A stretch of 64,000 nt of DNA from Halobacillus salinus (GCF_004684905.1 NZ_SRJC01000001.1:992001-1056000); one strand, 5' to 3'. Shown: positions 34,807 to 43,647, numbered from the stretch's first letter. Program-made: numbers and translations. Notes: a model not told the origin generated them from the sequence alone.

Positions 34807-36273
34807 ATGCCAGAGAAGAAGAATACACCAATCGTTATGAAATTAGAACAAAATCGTGAAATTCTTAATCAAAGAATCGGTGTGGACCAATCATTTGATA
34901 TGGGGTTCCGAAAACTGAACATACTCAACCAGGAAGTGAATCTCTATTATGTTACAGGTCTTTGCGAGACGCCGATCATCGTAGAGTTACTCAGGCAGTT
35001 ATTTGAGATAGATCATGGAGAGGAAAATGAAAAAACAGTTTTCCAACGGATCGAAAATGATATCCCACACCAACAAGTGGAAGCAGTTGATTCGATAGAG
35101 AAGTGTATCACTCAGTTGCTCTCCGGTCTGATCGTCATCTTCATCGATGGAGAAGCGGAAGCATTGATTGTGGATGTCCGCTCTTATCCGGGAAGAACAC
35201 CTGAAGAACCTGATACGGAGAAGGTTATTCGCGGATCAAGGGACGGCTATACCGAGAATATCATCGAGAATACGGCACTGACGAGAAGACGTATCCGTGA
35301 TGAGAGACTTCGTAACGAGATCATGCAAGTAGGGGAAAGATCTAAGACCGACATATGTATTTCTTATATTCAGGATGTAGCAGACCCTGGTCTTGTCGAT
35401 AAATTGAAAAAAGAAATTCAGAATATCGATATAGATGGATTGTCCATGGCTGATAAAACGTTAGAAGAGTACATTGTCCATCAAGGACTGACTCCTTTTC
35501 CGCTTGTGCGGTACACGGAGCGGCCAGACGTCGCGGCATCTCATTTGTTTGAAGGTCATGTCATCGTGATGGTTGATACGTCGCCGAGTATGATCATTAC
35601 TCCGACCACTTACTTTCACCATGTACAACATGCAGAGGAGTATCGTCAGTCACCTCTTGTCGGTACATTTGTCCGTTGGGTGAGGTACTTCGGAATTTTC
35701 TCTTCCGTATTTCTCTTACCATTATGGATGTTATTCGTTATGCAGCCCGACTTACTACCTGAATATTTATCTTTTATTGGACCGAATGAGGAAACGACGC
35801 TTCCGGTCATCATCCAAATACTGTTAGCGGATCTTGGGTTGGAAATGCTGCGAATTGCGGCGATTCACACGCCGACCCCTTTATCAACTGCAATGGGATT
35901 GATCGCTGCAGTGCTGATCGGGCAAATAGCCATAGACGTCGGCATGTTTGTACCGGAGGTCATTCTTTATGTTGCGGTCAGTGCGATTGGCTCTTATTCG
36001 ACACCGAGTTATGAACTGTCTGTCGCGAATAAAATGTCCAGGGTGGTACTTGTAATCTTCGTAGCGCTGTTTGGCGTCAAAGGTTTCATGATCGGGGTTT
36101 TAGCCTATATCCTGCTGCTTGCAAGAATCAAGTCTCTGGATACCCCGTATCTATGGCCGTTTTTACCTTTTAATGCAAATGCAGCGTCACAAATTGTGTT
36201 CCGAATGTCTATGCCTATGTTGAAAGAACGACCGAGCATTACGAATCCACAAAACGACCAGCGGCAGAAATAA
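34807..36273 (+). CDS. spoVAF: Stage V sporulation protein AF (GerA family)
   Basis: 488 residues. A cytoplasmic N-terminal domain of about 290 residues is followed by four to six transmembrane helices from about residue 295. DSPSMIITPTTYFHHVQHAEEY cut to its core VDTSPSMIITPTTYFH marks the GerA/SpoVAF family shared with germinant receptor A subunits. It may link germinant receptors to the channel. It closes the spoVA operon. Confidence 0.95.
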   Translation: MPEKKNTPIVMKLEQNREILNQRIGVDQSFDMGFRKLNILNQEVNLYYVTGLCETPIIVELLRQLFEIDHGEENEKTVFQRIENDIPHQQVEAVDSIEKCITQLLSGLIVIFIDGEAEALIVDVRSYPGRTPEEPDTEKVIRGSRDGYTENIIENTALTRRRIRDERLRNEIMQVGERSKTDICISYIQDVADPGLVDKLKKEIQNIDIDGLSMADKTLEEYIVHQGLTPFPLVRYTERPDVAASHLFEGHVIVMVDTSPSMIITPTTYFHHVQHAEEYRQSPLVGTFVRWVRYFGIFSSVFLLPLWMLFVMQPDLLPEYLSFIGPNEETTLPVIIQILLADLGLEMLRIAAIHTPTPLSTAMGLIAAVLIGQIAIDVGMFVPEVILYVAVSAIGSYSTPSYELSVANKMSRVVLVIFVALFGVKGFMIGVLAYILLLARIKSLDTPYLWPFLPFNANAASQIVFRMSMPMLKERPSITNPQNDQRQK

Positions 36274-36317
36274 TCATATTGCCCACACTTTAGCATTGTG
36301 ATAAATTAAAACAAATG

Positions 36318-36355
36318 AAATGTTCCTTCCGATCTGAGGGGACATTTTCTTTTTT
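36318..36355 (+). terminator. Terminator of the spoVA operon
   Basis: AAATGTTCC (36318-36326) pairs with GGGACATTT (36339-36347) with a GU pair; CTTTTTT follows. Confidence 0.8.
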
Positions 36356-36389
36356 ACAGCGACGACTATAAAAAGGGTGGGAATGCGGT

Positions 36390-37688
36390 ATGAGAAACAA
36401 AGTGGTAAACGAAGAGGGCCAGCTTCTAATAGGAGGTGTGCCTGCCAAACAGCTTGCTGAAGAATACGGCACACCTTTATTTGTATATGACGTAGGGCAG
36501 ATCAGGGAGAACGCCCGTGCCTTTGTAAAAGCATTCGAGGATTTAGGCGTTCAAGCACAAGTCGCCTATGCCAGTAAAGCATTCTCTTCCATAGCTATGA
36601 TCCAAGTGGCAGACCAAGAGGGAATGAGCTTGGATGTTGTATCAGAAGGGGAGTTACATACAGCTCTTGCAGCAGGCTTTCCTGTAGAAAAAATTCACAT
36701 GCATGGTAATAATAAAAGTATTAGAGAACTTGAAATGGCAGTAGAAAATGATATTGGATGCATAGTTGTGGACAATTTTTATGAAATAGATCTTCTGACT
36801 ACTATTTTAGAAGAGCAGAACAAATCGGTGAACGTGTTAATGCGTGTCACTCCAGGCATCGAGGCGCATACTCACGATTATATTTTGACTGGTCAAGAGG
36901 ATTCTAAATTCGGATTCGATCTTTCAAATGGTCAAGCGGAAGAAGCATTCTTGAAGATGAACGATCAGCCTTGTTTCCAAGTTCTTGGATTACATTGCCA
37001 TATAGGTTCGCAAATTTTCGAAACGGTAGGATTCGAAATGGCTTCACAAAAATTGTTTGCAACGCTAGTCGAGTGGCGTGCAAAATTTGATTATACTGCA
37101 CGTGTATTGAACCTTGGTGGCGGGTTTGGCATTCAGTACAAAAGTCAAGATACGCCGCTAGAACTAAGTGAGTATGCAAACTCTCTAATGGACGAAATCA
37201 AGCGTCTGAGTTCTTCTGAAAACTATCCCCTACCAGAGATATGGATCGAACCCGGTCGTTCGATTGTCGGGGAGGCTGGGACAACGCTTTACACAGTCGG
37301 TTCTATTAAAGATATTCCTGGTGTGAGAACTTACGTATCCGTTGATGGGGGAATGACAGACAATATTCGTCCTGCTTTGTACGGCGCTGAGTATGAAGCT
37401 GTGCTTCCAGAAAAGATGAACGATCAGAAAGAAAGGACATATTCGATAGCAGGTAAGTGCTGTGAGTCTGGAGATATGCTAATATGGGATATGGAGCTTC
37501 CGAAAATCGAACATGGTGATCTGCTTGCTGTGTATTCTACAGGGGCATATGGCTATGCAATGGCCAATCATTATAACCGGTTCCAAAAACCGGCAGTGGT
37601 GTTCGTGGAAGAAGGGAAGCACCAACTAGTCGTAAGAAGAGAAGCGTATCAAGAACTGACGCGACTTGATCTTTCCTACGAACAATGA
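36390..37688 (+). CDS. lysA: Diaminopimelate decarboxylase
   Basis: 432 residues of fold-type III PLP decarboxylase. The PLP lysine is Lys63 in VAYASKAFSS. HCHIGSQI and LNLGGGFGI bind phosphate, and GKCCESGD gives the active-site cysteine from the partner subunit. It makes L-lysine from meso-diaminopimelate. No lysine riboswitch is visible in the 116-base upstream gap. Order spoVAF-lysA-ppiB equals B. subtilis. Confidence 0.97.
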   Translation: MRNKVVNEEGQLLIGGVPAKQLAEEYGTPLFVYDVGQIRENARAFVKAFEDLGVQAQVAYASKAFSSIAMIQVADQEGMSLDVVSEGELHTALAAGFPVEKIHMHGNNKSIRELEMAVENDIGCIVVDNFYEIDLLTTILEEQNKSVNVLMRVTPGIEAHTHDYILTGQEDSKFGFDLSNGQAEEAFLKMNDQPCFQVLGLHCHIGSQIFETVGFEMASQKLFATLVEWRAKFDYTARVLNLGGGFGIQYKSQDTPLELSEYANSLMDEIKRLSSSENYPLPEIWIEPGRSIVGEAGTTLYTVGSIKDIPGVRTYVSVDGGMTDNIRPALYGAEYEAVLPEKMNDQKERTYSIAGKCCESGDMLIWDMELPKIEHGDLLAVYSTGAYGYAMANHYNRFQKPAVVFVEEGKHQLVVRREAYQELTRLDLSYEQ

Positions 37689-37700
37689 GAGGAGCAATAA

Positions 37701-38141
37701 ATGATGAAAAAAGGAACAATTGAATTTGAAAATGGAGAAAAAATGGTAATTGAGCTATATGAGGAAGCTGCTCCTAATACGGTAGCTAACTTCGAAAAAC
37801 TTGCCAATACAGAGTTTTATGATGGTTTGACGTTCCACCGTGTCATTCCTGATTTTGTCATCCAAGGAGGGTGCCCGGACGGAACAGGTGCAGGTGGTCC
37901 TGGGTACACAATTAAGTGCGAAACAGATGGCAACCCTCATAAGCACGAGCGCGGCTCACTATCTATGGCTCACGCTGGTAAAGACACAGGTGGCAGCCAG
38001 TTCTTCGTTTGTCATTCTGCACAGCCTCACTTGGATGGTCGCCATACTGTATTTGGCAAAGTGATCGAAGGAGTCGACACTGTCGATCGTGTACGCGTAG
38101 GCGATGTTATGCAAAGAGTGAGAGTAGAAGACCAAGCTTAA
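37701..38141 (+). CDS. ppiB: Peptidyl-prolyl cis-trans isomerase B (cyclophilin)
   Basis: 146 residues of the cyclophilin fold. [13 protein letters not shown] carries the catalytic arginine and [20 protein letters not shown] the proline-binding pocket. There is no signal peptide, so it acts in the cytoplasm on protein folding. It begins 12 bases after lysA with GAGAGGAGC as RBS; ATG at 37701 or 37704 can start. Confidence 0.95.
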   Translation: MMKKGTIEFENGEKMVIELYEEAAPNTVANFEKLANTEFYDGLTFHRVIPDFVIQGGCPDGTGAGGPGYTIKCETDGNPHKHERGSLSMAHAGKDTGGSQFFVCHSAQPHLDGRHTVFGKVIEGVDTVDRVRVGDVMQRVRVEDQA

Positions 38142-38147
38142 GTTTTA

Positions 38148-38591
38148 ATGCTTGTTTATGTTCTTGTTTTGATTTTGTTAACAGCGCCCCTCAGTCTTTT
38201 CTTGCATGAATGTGGACATGTCTTACCTGCTTTAGGGTTACGGGCAGAACAGTCCCAAATATCGATTGGTTCAGGCAAAAGACTATTTTCGCTTTCTTTT
38301 CGCCGGGTTAAGATACATATCCATACGATCTTTTTCCACGGTGCTCACTCTTTGAATGAACGAAGCATACAATTCACAAAGAAAGAGAAAGCATGGATTA
38401 GTGTCGGAGGTCCCCTATTGAATGGTGCAATATCTTGGGTAGGATTTATGGTGCTAAATGATCATGTATCCTACCATCTCAGCCTGTTCGTTTGGTTCAA
38501 TGCTTACTTAGCAGTTGTAAATAGTATTCCATTCCGTATCAAAGGTCGAGAATCCGATGGGTACCGCTTCCTTCAGTCCTTTTTTTCCTAA
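38148..38591 (+). CDS. Mini M50/site-2-protease-like membrane protein
   Basis: 147 residues with three to four hydrophobic segments. HECGH at residues 20-24 in the first helix is an HExxH zinc motif. Near the end NSIPFRIKGRESDGYRFLQ carries Asp137-Gly138, matching the second S2P motif (NxxP...DG). The protein is far shorter than classic RasP-type proteases because it lacks a PDZ domain. It starts six bases after ppiB, but no clear RBS is visible. The target is unknown. Confidence 0.7.
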   Translation: MLVYVLVLILLTAPLSLFLHECGHVLPALGLRAEQSQISIGSGKRLFSLSFRRVKIHIHTIFFHGAHSLNERSIQFTKKEKAWISVGGPLLNGAISWVGFMVLNDHVSYHLSLFVWFNAYLAVVNSIPFRIKGRESDGYRFLQSFFS

Positions 38592-38595
38592 TGGG

Positions 38596-38624
38596 TTGAT
38601 AAAAGCTTGGTCATCGGCTATTCT
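38596..38624 (+). promoter_or_regulatory. Putative promoter of the 30-residue membrane peptide gene
   Basis: TTGATA (38596-38601), 17 bases, TATTCT (38619-38624). The small gene begins 36 bases downstream. Confidence 0.5.
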
Positions 38625-38659
38625 ATATGTCAGGTATCTAAAGCCTGGGGGATTGAAGT

Positions 38660-38752
38660 ATGAAAATGAAAAATTGGATGCTCTTTGCAATACTGCTGAT
38701 CCTAAGCCTTTCTTGGGGTGTGTATGTAGTGTTCGGGATTCTTCTGAAGTAA
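38660..38752 (+). CDS. 30-residue single-pass membrane peptide
   Basis: ATG at 38660 follows GGGGGA by eight or nine bases. The 30-residue product has a basic start (MKMKNW), one hydrophobic helix (about residues 7-27) and a terminal lysine. It has a plausible promoter upstream and a terminator downstream, so it looks like an independent small gene. The overlapping 71-codon frame in another phase has no RBS and an unnatural composition. Function unknown. Confidence 0.55.
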   Translation: MKMKNWMLFAILLILSLSWGVYVVFGILLK

Positions 38753-38789
38753 TCAGAAAGTATGATGGATAGACACAACGAAGAAAGAT

Positions 38790-38816
38790 GAGAAGGCTTA
38801 CATTGCCTTTTCTTTC
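38790..38816 (+). terminator. Terminator after the small membrane peptide gene
   Basis: GAGAAGGC (38790-38797) with GCCTTTTC (38805-38812), 7-base loop, then TTTC. Confidence 0.6.
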
Positions 38817-38834
38817 AATAATTGAGGGGTTATT

Positions 38835-39197
38835 ATGTTAATTCGATATAAGAAATCATTTGAAAAGATTGCCATGGGACTTCTTTCTTTCATGCCTGAA
38901 GTTTCTGATGTGAAGATGCTTCAGGAAATCATCAAAGAGTATGATGAAAATGAACAGTGGCAGCTCTTTCTTTGGAAAGATGAGGACATTTTAGGTGCTG
39001 TCGGCGTTCGTATCGACAGCAGTGAGGTAATCGTCCAACACGTATCTGTGAACCCTTCCCATCGAAATATGGGAATCGGGCAGCAGATGGTCCAGAGAGT
39101 CTCGGAACTTTTCAAAGAATATGACGTTTGTGCAGTAGAGGCAACCGAAACTTTCATTGAAAAATGCGAGTCGGAACGCCCTTCTTCACAAGTTTAA
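38835..39197 (+). CDS. ribT: RibT-like GNAT acetyltransferase
   Basis: 120 residues. The N-terminus MLIRYKKSFEKIAMGLLSFMP and the acetyl-CoA loop VNPSHRNMGIGQQMVQ correspond to B. subtilis RibT, the last gene of the riboflavin operon there. In this window ribD, ribE, ribA and ribH are not upstream, and no FMN riboswitch is visible, so ribT stands alone. Its substrate is not established. GAGGGG RBS upstream. Confidence 0.85.
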   Translation: MLIRYKKSFEKIAMGLLSFMPEVSDVKMLQEIIKEYDENEQWQLFLWKDEDILGAVGVRIDSSEVIVQHVSVNPSHRNMGIGQQMVQRVSELFKEYDVCAVEATETFIEKCESERPSSQV

Positions 39198-39200
39198 TGA

Positions 39201-39233
39201 AAAAGGAGGTGTCTTCGGGCACCTCCTTTTGTA
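39201..39233. terminator. Terminator between ribT and ypuF
   Basis: AAAAGGAGGTGTC (39201-39213) pairs with GGCACCTCCTTTT (39218-39230) around a TTCG tetraloop, the most stable loop type. Convergent genes share it. Confidence 0.9.
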
Positions 39234-39239
39234 TGAAGA

Positions 39240-39704
39240 TCAATGATGTCTGAGACGGTGTTTCTCAACGAGAGCCTCCGTCATAGAACTTGGATCACCA
39301 TATGTCACATTCCACTCTTGGCACCTTTGTAAGACGATTTGTTTTAACGACTCATTACATATTGGTAGAAGCAGACTTTTGTAAGGTTCTACATCAAGAA
39401 CTCTCTTTTCAAGCTTGGTTATTAAGCGCTCCATTTTCTTCACATCAAGTCCTAGTTGAACTAGTGACGCTTTATGTTTTGGAAACGTAACGGAACAGCG
39501 CTTGATAAGTTTATGAGCCCCTTTGAAGTTTCCCCGCCTGTGATGATAAAGACTAACGGAAAGCTGGATAAGAAAAACCCATACAGAAGAGCGATCTCCT
39601 GGATTGGTTTCTTTCCAATATTCTTCAAGTACTTCATGGCATTCAAAATAATCTCTAGTACCTTGAAAGTGTGTGAGAAAGTCGATATAGGCACGAGGAT
39701 ACAT
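39240..39704 (-). CDS. ypuF: DUF309 protein (YpuF)
   Basis: 154 residues. HFQGTRDYFECHEVLEEYWK near residues 12-31 is the DUF309 signature, including the His/Glu residues thought to bind metal. In B. subtilis ypuF lies between ribT and scpA on the same strand. Here the gene lies between the same neighbours but on the opposite strand, so it has been inverted relative to them. Function unknown. Confidence 0.88.
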   Translation of the reverse strand: MYPRAYIDFLTHFQGTRDYFECHEVLEEYWKETNPGDRSSVWVFLIQLSVSLYHHRRGNFKGAHKLIKRCSVTFPKHKASLVQLGLDVKKMERLITKLEKRVLDVEPYKSLLLPICNESLKQIVLQRCQEWNVTYGDPSSMTEALVEKHRLRHH

Positions 39705-39838
39705 ACTAAATCCCTCCGTTCGTTACTGATACAATTGTAGAGGATGCAGTTTAGTTCAAGCAAATTTAAATAAAGATTAACGACCACCGGTTTTTCTGAT
39801 ACGATGGATGGTGGTATAAGATATAAAGGACGATGGTT

Positions 39839-40597
39839 ATGACAAAAAGCTATCAAGTTAAAGTCGATGGTTTTGAAGGTCCGCTGGACTTGTTACTTCA
39901 TTTGATTCATCGATATGAAATTGACATTTATGATATTCCCGTAGCACAAATTACGGATCAATATATGGAATTCATCCATACAATGCAAGAGCTCGAGCTT
40001 GACCTAGCAAGTGAATATTTAGTAATGGCCGCTACGCTGCTTGCTTTGAAGAGCCAAATGCTTCTACCTAATCCATCCATGGATGATGCCGAGGAAGAAG
40101 AATTGGAAGAAGATCCGCGTGAAGATCTAATGAAAAAGTTAATCGAATACCGGAAATACAAACAGGCTGCTCAAGAGCTCAAAGAGAAAGAAGTGGAAGC
40201 GAACCGAATCTATACAAGGCCGGTTATGGAGATGGAGCCCCGAGAGGAAGAACAACCAGAAATCAGACAAGGGGAAGCTTCGGTCTATGATATGATTCAG
40301 GCAATGAGCCGCCTATTAGAAAGAACGAAGCATGAGACAAAACAAGAATCTAGAATCCAACGAGATGAAATACCAATTCAAGTCAGAATGGACGAAATTC
40401 TGCAACGTGTGGAGTTAAGAAGAGAAGGGACTTCCTTCACACAACTATTTGAGAAACGAACAAGACCACATGTGGTCGTCACGTTTATCGCTTTATTGGA
40501 ATTAATGAAGACAAGAAGTATCATATGTGTTCAACAGGATCACTTTGATGAATTGGTCGTTTATCCAGCAGAAGAGACAATGGGGGAACAACCATGA
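39839..40597 (+). CDS. scpA: Segregation and condensation protein A (kleisin)
   Basis: 252 residues. The N-terminal motif VDGFEGPLDLLLHLIHRYEI binds the SMC neck, and the C-terminal winged helix (TFIALLELMKTRSI) binds the SMC cap. ATG at 39839 is eight bases from AAAGGA; the nearer ATG at 39833 is too close. It forms the SMC-ScpAB condensin. It overlaps scpB by ATGA. Confidence 0.97.
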   Translation: MTKSYQVKVDGFEGPLDLLLHLIHRYEIDIYDIPVAQITDQYMEFIHTMQELELDLASEYLVMAATLLALKSQMLLPNPSMDDAEEEELEEDPREDLMKKLIEYRKYKQAAQELKEKEVEANRIYTRPVMEMEPREEEQPEIRQGEASVYDMIQAMSRLLERTKHETKQESRIQRDEIPIQVRMDEILQRVELRREGTSFTQLFEKRTRPHVVVTFIALLELMKTRSIICVQQDHFDELVVYPAEETMGEQP

Positions 40598-41196
40598 ATG
40601 GAATAAAACATAGAGCGATCATTGAAGGATTACTTTTCGTTTCTGGTGAAGAAGGAATGACGATAAAGAAGCTTGGGGATTTGCTTGAAATCCATCAAAA
40701 AGAAGTCGAAGAAATTGTCCAAGAAATGATCGAAGAGTATCAACAAGAGCACAGAGGCATTACCATGATGAATGATAACGGAACATTACATTTAACAACC
40801 AAGCCCGAGCATGCCTCTTATTACAGGCAGCTTCTAGAAACACAAGGTTCTACTCGTTTATCACAAGCTTCGCTTGAAACGCTTGCTATCATCGCATATC
40901 AACAGCCGATAACTAGAATCGAAATCGATGATATTCGTGGAGTCAAGAGTGACCATGCAGCACGAACGCTTGTGAATCGCGGTTTAATCGAAGAAAAAGG
41001 GAGGAAGGATGCCATTGGCAGGCCAATCCTCTACGGTACGACTAAGGATTTCCTAATATATTTTGGATTGACTTCAATCGAAGACCTCCCGCCTCTTGCT
41101 GAATTCATTGAGCAGCAAGACGTGGAGGGTGAAGCAGACTTATTTTTTGAGAAGTTTACCGAATTGGAAGATGAAGACGGCACAGATGAGCTCTGA
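40594..41196 (+). CDS. scpB: Segregation and condensation protein B
   Basis: 200 residues with two winged-helix domains: GLLFVSGEEGMTIKKLGDLL at the start and LSQASLETLAIIAYQQPITR near residue 90. It dimerises and binds the ScpA linker in condensin. B. subtilis has ypuI after this gene; it is missing here and dacB follows instead. Confidence 0.97.
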   Translation: MNGIKHRAIIEGLLFVSGEEGMTIKKLGDLLEIHQKEVEEIVQEMIEEYQQEHRGITMMNDNGTLHLTTKPEHASYYRQLLETQGSTRLSQASLETLAIIAYQQPITRIEIDDIRGVKSDHAARTLVNRGLIEEKGRKDAIGRPILYGTTKDFLIYFGLTSIEDLPPLAEFIEQQDVEGEADLFFEKFTELEDEDGTDEL

Positions 41197-41222
41197 TCAT
41201 ATTTGATCAGAGCTTATTTTTA
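41189..41222 (+). terminator. Terminator of scpAB
   Basis: AGCTCTGATCA (41189-41199) with TGATCAGAGCT (41204-41214), overlapping the stop codon, then TATTTTTA. Confidence 0.85.
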
Positions 41223-41283
41223 TACTGCATTCAATCTATTCGGATCTCTGTTGAATCTTTGAAGGCTGTTCTCGATTCTTCTT

Positions 41284-41312
41284 TCATATGCTTGTCTCTT
41301 CAAGCATAAAGT
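41284..41312 (+). promoter_or_regulatory. SigE promoter of the dacB operon
   Basis: TCATATG (41284-41290), 14 bases, CATAAAGT (41305-41312): one mismatch in each box to the SigE consensus with ideal spacing. B. subtilis dacB-spmA-spmB is SigE-dependent. Confidence 0.7.
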
Positions 41313-41345
41313 GGAATAAAAGACGAGAATAGGGAGGAACACCTC

Positions 41346-42431
41346 TTGCGAATAGTTTTTATGATAAGCTTAATTATTTCATTGATCACATTCCTTTTCT
41401 TTCCGTTGAAGGGACAAGCAAACCCTAACCTAGGGGTGTCTGCAGAGCATGCTGTGCTAATGGATAGTGAATCCGGCAGAGTGCTTTATGAGAAGGATGC
41501 CTATGACTCTTCCCTCATTGCGAGTACAACGAAAATCATGACTGCTATTATAGCCATTGAATCAGGGAAGCTTGACGAGGAAGTGAAGGTCAGCGGCCGT
41601 GCTGTGAGGACAGAAGGTTCGTCGATCTATTTGACGGAAGGTGAAAAGATCCCTCTAAAAGATTTGGTATTCGGCTTGATGTTGAGGTCAGGGAACGATT
41701 CCGCTGTCGCCATTGCAGAGCATGTCGGAGGAAGTGTGGAAGGCTTCACCCATATGATGAATGAGAAAGCGGAATGGCTCGGCATGAATGCCAGCCACTT
41801 TGAGAACCCACATGGACTTGATGGAGAAACTCATTATTCGAGTGCATATGACCTTGGGCTTTTGATGGCTTACAGTATGAAGAATGATACATTCAGAGAA
41901 GTGACTGGCAGTGACAAATACCGCTCGGAAAACAGAGATTATGCATGGATGAATAAAAACAAGCTCCTCACTAAATATTACGAACCTACTAATGGTGGAA
42001 AGACCGGTTTTACAAAAAAAGCGGGGCGTACCCTTGTGAGCAGTGCAGAGAGAGATGGAATGGAATTAATTGCAGTTACTTTGAATGCCCCAGATGATTG
42101 GAATGACCATCAACGGATGTATGAATGGGGATTTGATCATTTCGAGTCTGTTCAATTACAAAAGCAAGGGGCTATCAAAGCAAATGGAGAAACCTATTAT
42201 ATTCCAAGGGATGTTTATGTACCGCTATCGCTTTCTGAGAAAGAAGACTTGCAGGCTCACTTTTACAAATATTCGACCGAACAAAACGACAACCTGGCTG
42301 GAGTGGCTCGTTATTCTATAGGAGACAGTCCACTGATAGAAACATCTATTTGGGATGAACGACCTCCTCAATCATTTGTGAAAGAGTGTCTCACTTTCAT
42401 TAAACAGCTGTCAGGAGTCGCTGTATGGTAA
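41346..42431 (+). CDS. dacB: Sporulation D-Ala-D-Ala carboxypeptidase DacB (PBP5*)
   Basis: 361 residues from TTG at 41346 after AGGGAGGAAC. Signal peptide to about GQA. Motifs are STTK (Ser60-Lys63), SGND near residue 118 and KTGF near 219. It controls cortex cross-linking from the mother cell. Overlap with spmA and the SigE-type promoter separate it from housekeeping DacA. Confidence 0.95.
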   Translation: MRIVFMISLIISLITFLFFPLKGQANPNLGVSAEHAVLMDSESGRVLYEKDAYDSSLIASTTKIMTAIIAIESGKLDEEVKVSGRAVRTEGSSIYLTEGEKIPLKDLVFGLMLRSGNDSAVAIAEHVGGSVEGFTHMMNEKAEWLGMNASHFENPHGLDGETHYSSAYDLGLLMAYSMKNDTFREVTGSDKYRSENRDYAWMNKNKLLTKYYEPTNGGKTGFTKKAGRTLVSSAERDGMELIAVTLNAPDDWNDHQRMYEWGFDHFESVQLQKQGAIKANGETYYIPRDVYVPLSLSEKEDLQAHFYKYSTEQNDNLAGVARYSIGDSPLIETSIWDERPPQSFVKECLTFIKQLSGVAVW

Positions 42432-43015
42432 ATTTAATCTGGGTCTTACTTGCTGGAATCGGTATCGTTTATGCGGCGTTCAACGGCACGATGAAGGAAG
42501 TGAACCAAGCGATCTTTTCAACATTAGATGAAGCAGTGATGATCACCCTTAGTCTTGCAGGAGTCCTTGTCTTCTGGTTAGGGTTAATGAAAATAGCTGA
42601 AGAAGCGGGGCTCTTACGGGGGCTTTCTGCTATGTTCCGTCCTGTTGTTCAGCGGATATTCCCTGAAATTCCAAAAGATGATCCTGCACTTGGATATATA
42701 TTATCTAATATGACAGCAAATATGTTCGGATTAGGAAATGCTGCAACACCAATGGGACTAAAAGCAATGAAAGAAATGAAGCGTCTCTCCGGTACAGAGG
42801 AGGCAAGCCGCTCCATGATCACATTCTTAGCCATTAACACCTCCTCACTGACCCTTATACCAACCACCGTCATTGCCATTCGTATGAAATATGGCTCTGT
42901 CGATCCGACTAGCATCGTCAGTGCTACGATTATTGCAACAGTTATTTCAACGACTGCAGCTCTTCTCATAGACCGTTTTTTTTATTATAGGCGGATGAGG
43001 GTGATGAATCGATGA
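42425..43015 (+). CDS. spmA: Spore maturation protein A
   Basis: 196 residues with about five membrane helices and the nucleoside-recognition/Gate domain pattern NMTANMFGLGNAATPMGLKAM near residue 97. Needed with SpmB for core dehydration in B. subtilis. It overlaps dacB by seven bases and spmB by four. Confidence 0.95.
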   Translation: MVNLIWVLLAGIGIVYAAFNGTMKEVNQAIFSTLDEAVMITLSLAGVLVFWLGLMKIAEEAGLLRGLSAMFRPVVQRIFPEIPKDDPALGYILSNMTANMFGLGNAATPMGLKAMKEMKRLSGTEEASRSMITFLAINTSSLTLIPTTVIAIRMKYGSVDPTSIVSATIIATVISTTAALLIDRFFYYRRMRVMNR

Positions 43016-43527
43016 TCAGTATTTGGTTAATACCAGGGGTTATATTCATTGTACTGACTGTTGCCACTGTCAAAAGAGTGCCGGCATATGAGGTGTTTGT
43101 AGAAGGTAGTAAAGAAGGGATTCAGATTGCTGTTTCACTTCTACCTTTTTTACTTGGAATGATGGTCTCTATTGCTATATTCCAGGCGTCAGGTGCTATG
43201 GATGCAATCTTAAAAGTGTTTGAGCCAATGATGAGTGTGTTTGGTGTTCCTGAAGAAATACTGCCTCTTGCCATCGTCCGACCAATTTCAGGAACAGCTG
43301 CACTGAGTATGACAACGGAATTGATCCGGACATTTGGGCCAGACTCTATCATTGGACAACTCGCTTCCACCATGCAGGGCAGCACAGACACAACACTTTA
43401 CATTATCACCGTGTACTTTGGAGCGGTTGGGATTAAGAGAATGGGAGATGCATTAAAAGTTGGACTACTTGCTGACTTAGTTGGTATAATAGCGGCAATC
43501 GTTGTTGTTTTCATCCTATTTACATGA
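43012..43527 (+). CDS. spmB: Spore maturation protein B
   Basis: 171 residues, a second Gate-domain membrane protein: PIVRPISGTAAL-type core appears as LAIVRPISGTAALSM near residue 86. It completes the dacB-spmA-spmB operon with a terminator at its stop. Confidence 0.95.
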   Translation: MISIWLIPGVIFIVLTVATVKRVPAYEVFVEGSKEGIQIAVSLLPFLLGMMVSIAIFQASGAMDAILKVFEPMMSVFGVPEEILPLAIVRPISGTAALSMTTELIRTFGPDSIIGQLASTMQGSTDTTLYIITVYFGAVGIKRMGDALKVGLLADLVGIIAAIVVVFILFT

Positions 43528-43542
43528 TAGGATGTTTTTTTA
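43512..43542 (+). terminator. Terminator of dacB-spmAB
   Basis: CATCCTAT (43512-43519) with ATAGGATG (43527-43534), followed by seven Ts. Confidence 0.85.
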
Positions 43543-43647
43543 TGATTAAAAGTCTTAAAAACGGACATGGTGGAAGAAGAGTAGAACTAGACAAGTAGCA
43601 CTTGTTCTCTTTTTTTGTGCTAATGTGTATAATGTAAGGGAATCTTG

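Noticed and set aside
36274-36389. Possible lysine riboswitch ahead of lysA
   Set aside because: The gap is too short and contains only the spoVA terminator and an RBS.
38557-38772. 71-codon frame overlapping the small membrane peptide gene
   Set aside because: No RBS, mixed composition, and it overlaps the promoter and gene of the better-supported 30-codon frame.
38753-38834. Possible FMN riboswitch ahead of ribT
   Set aside because: The conserved RFN core is absent; only a simple terminator hairpin is present.
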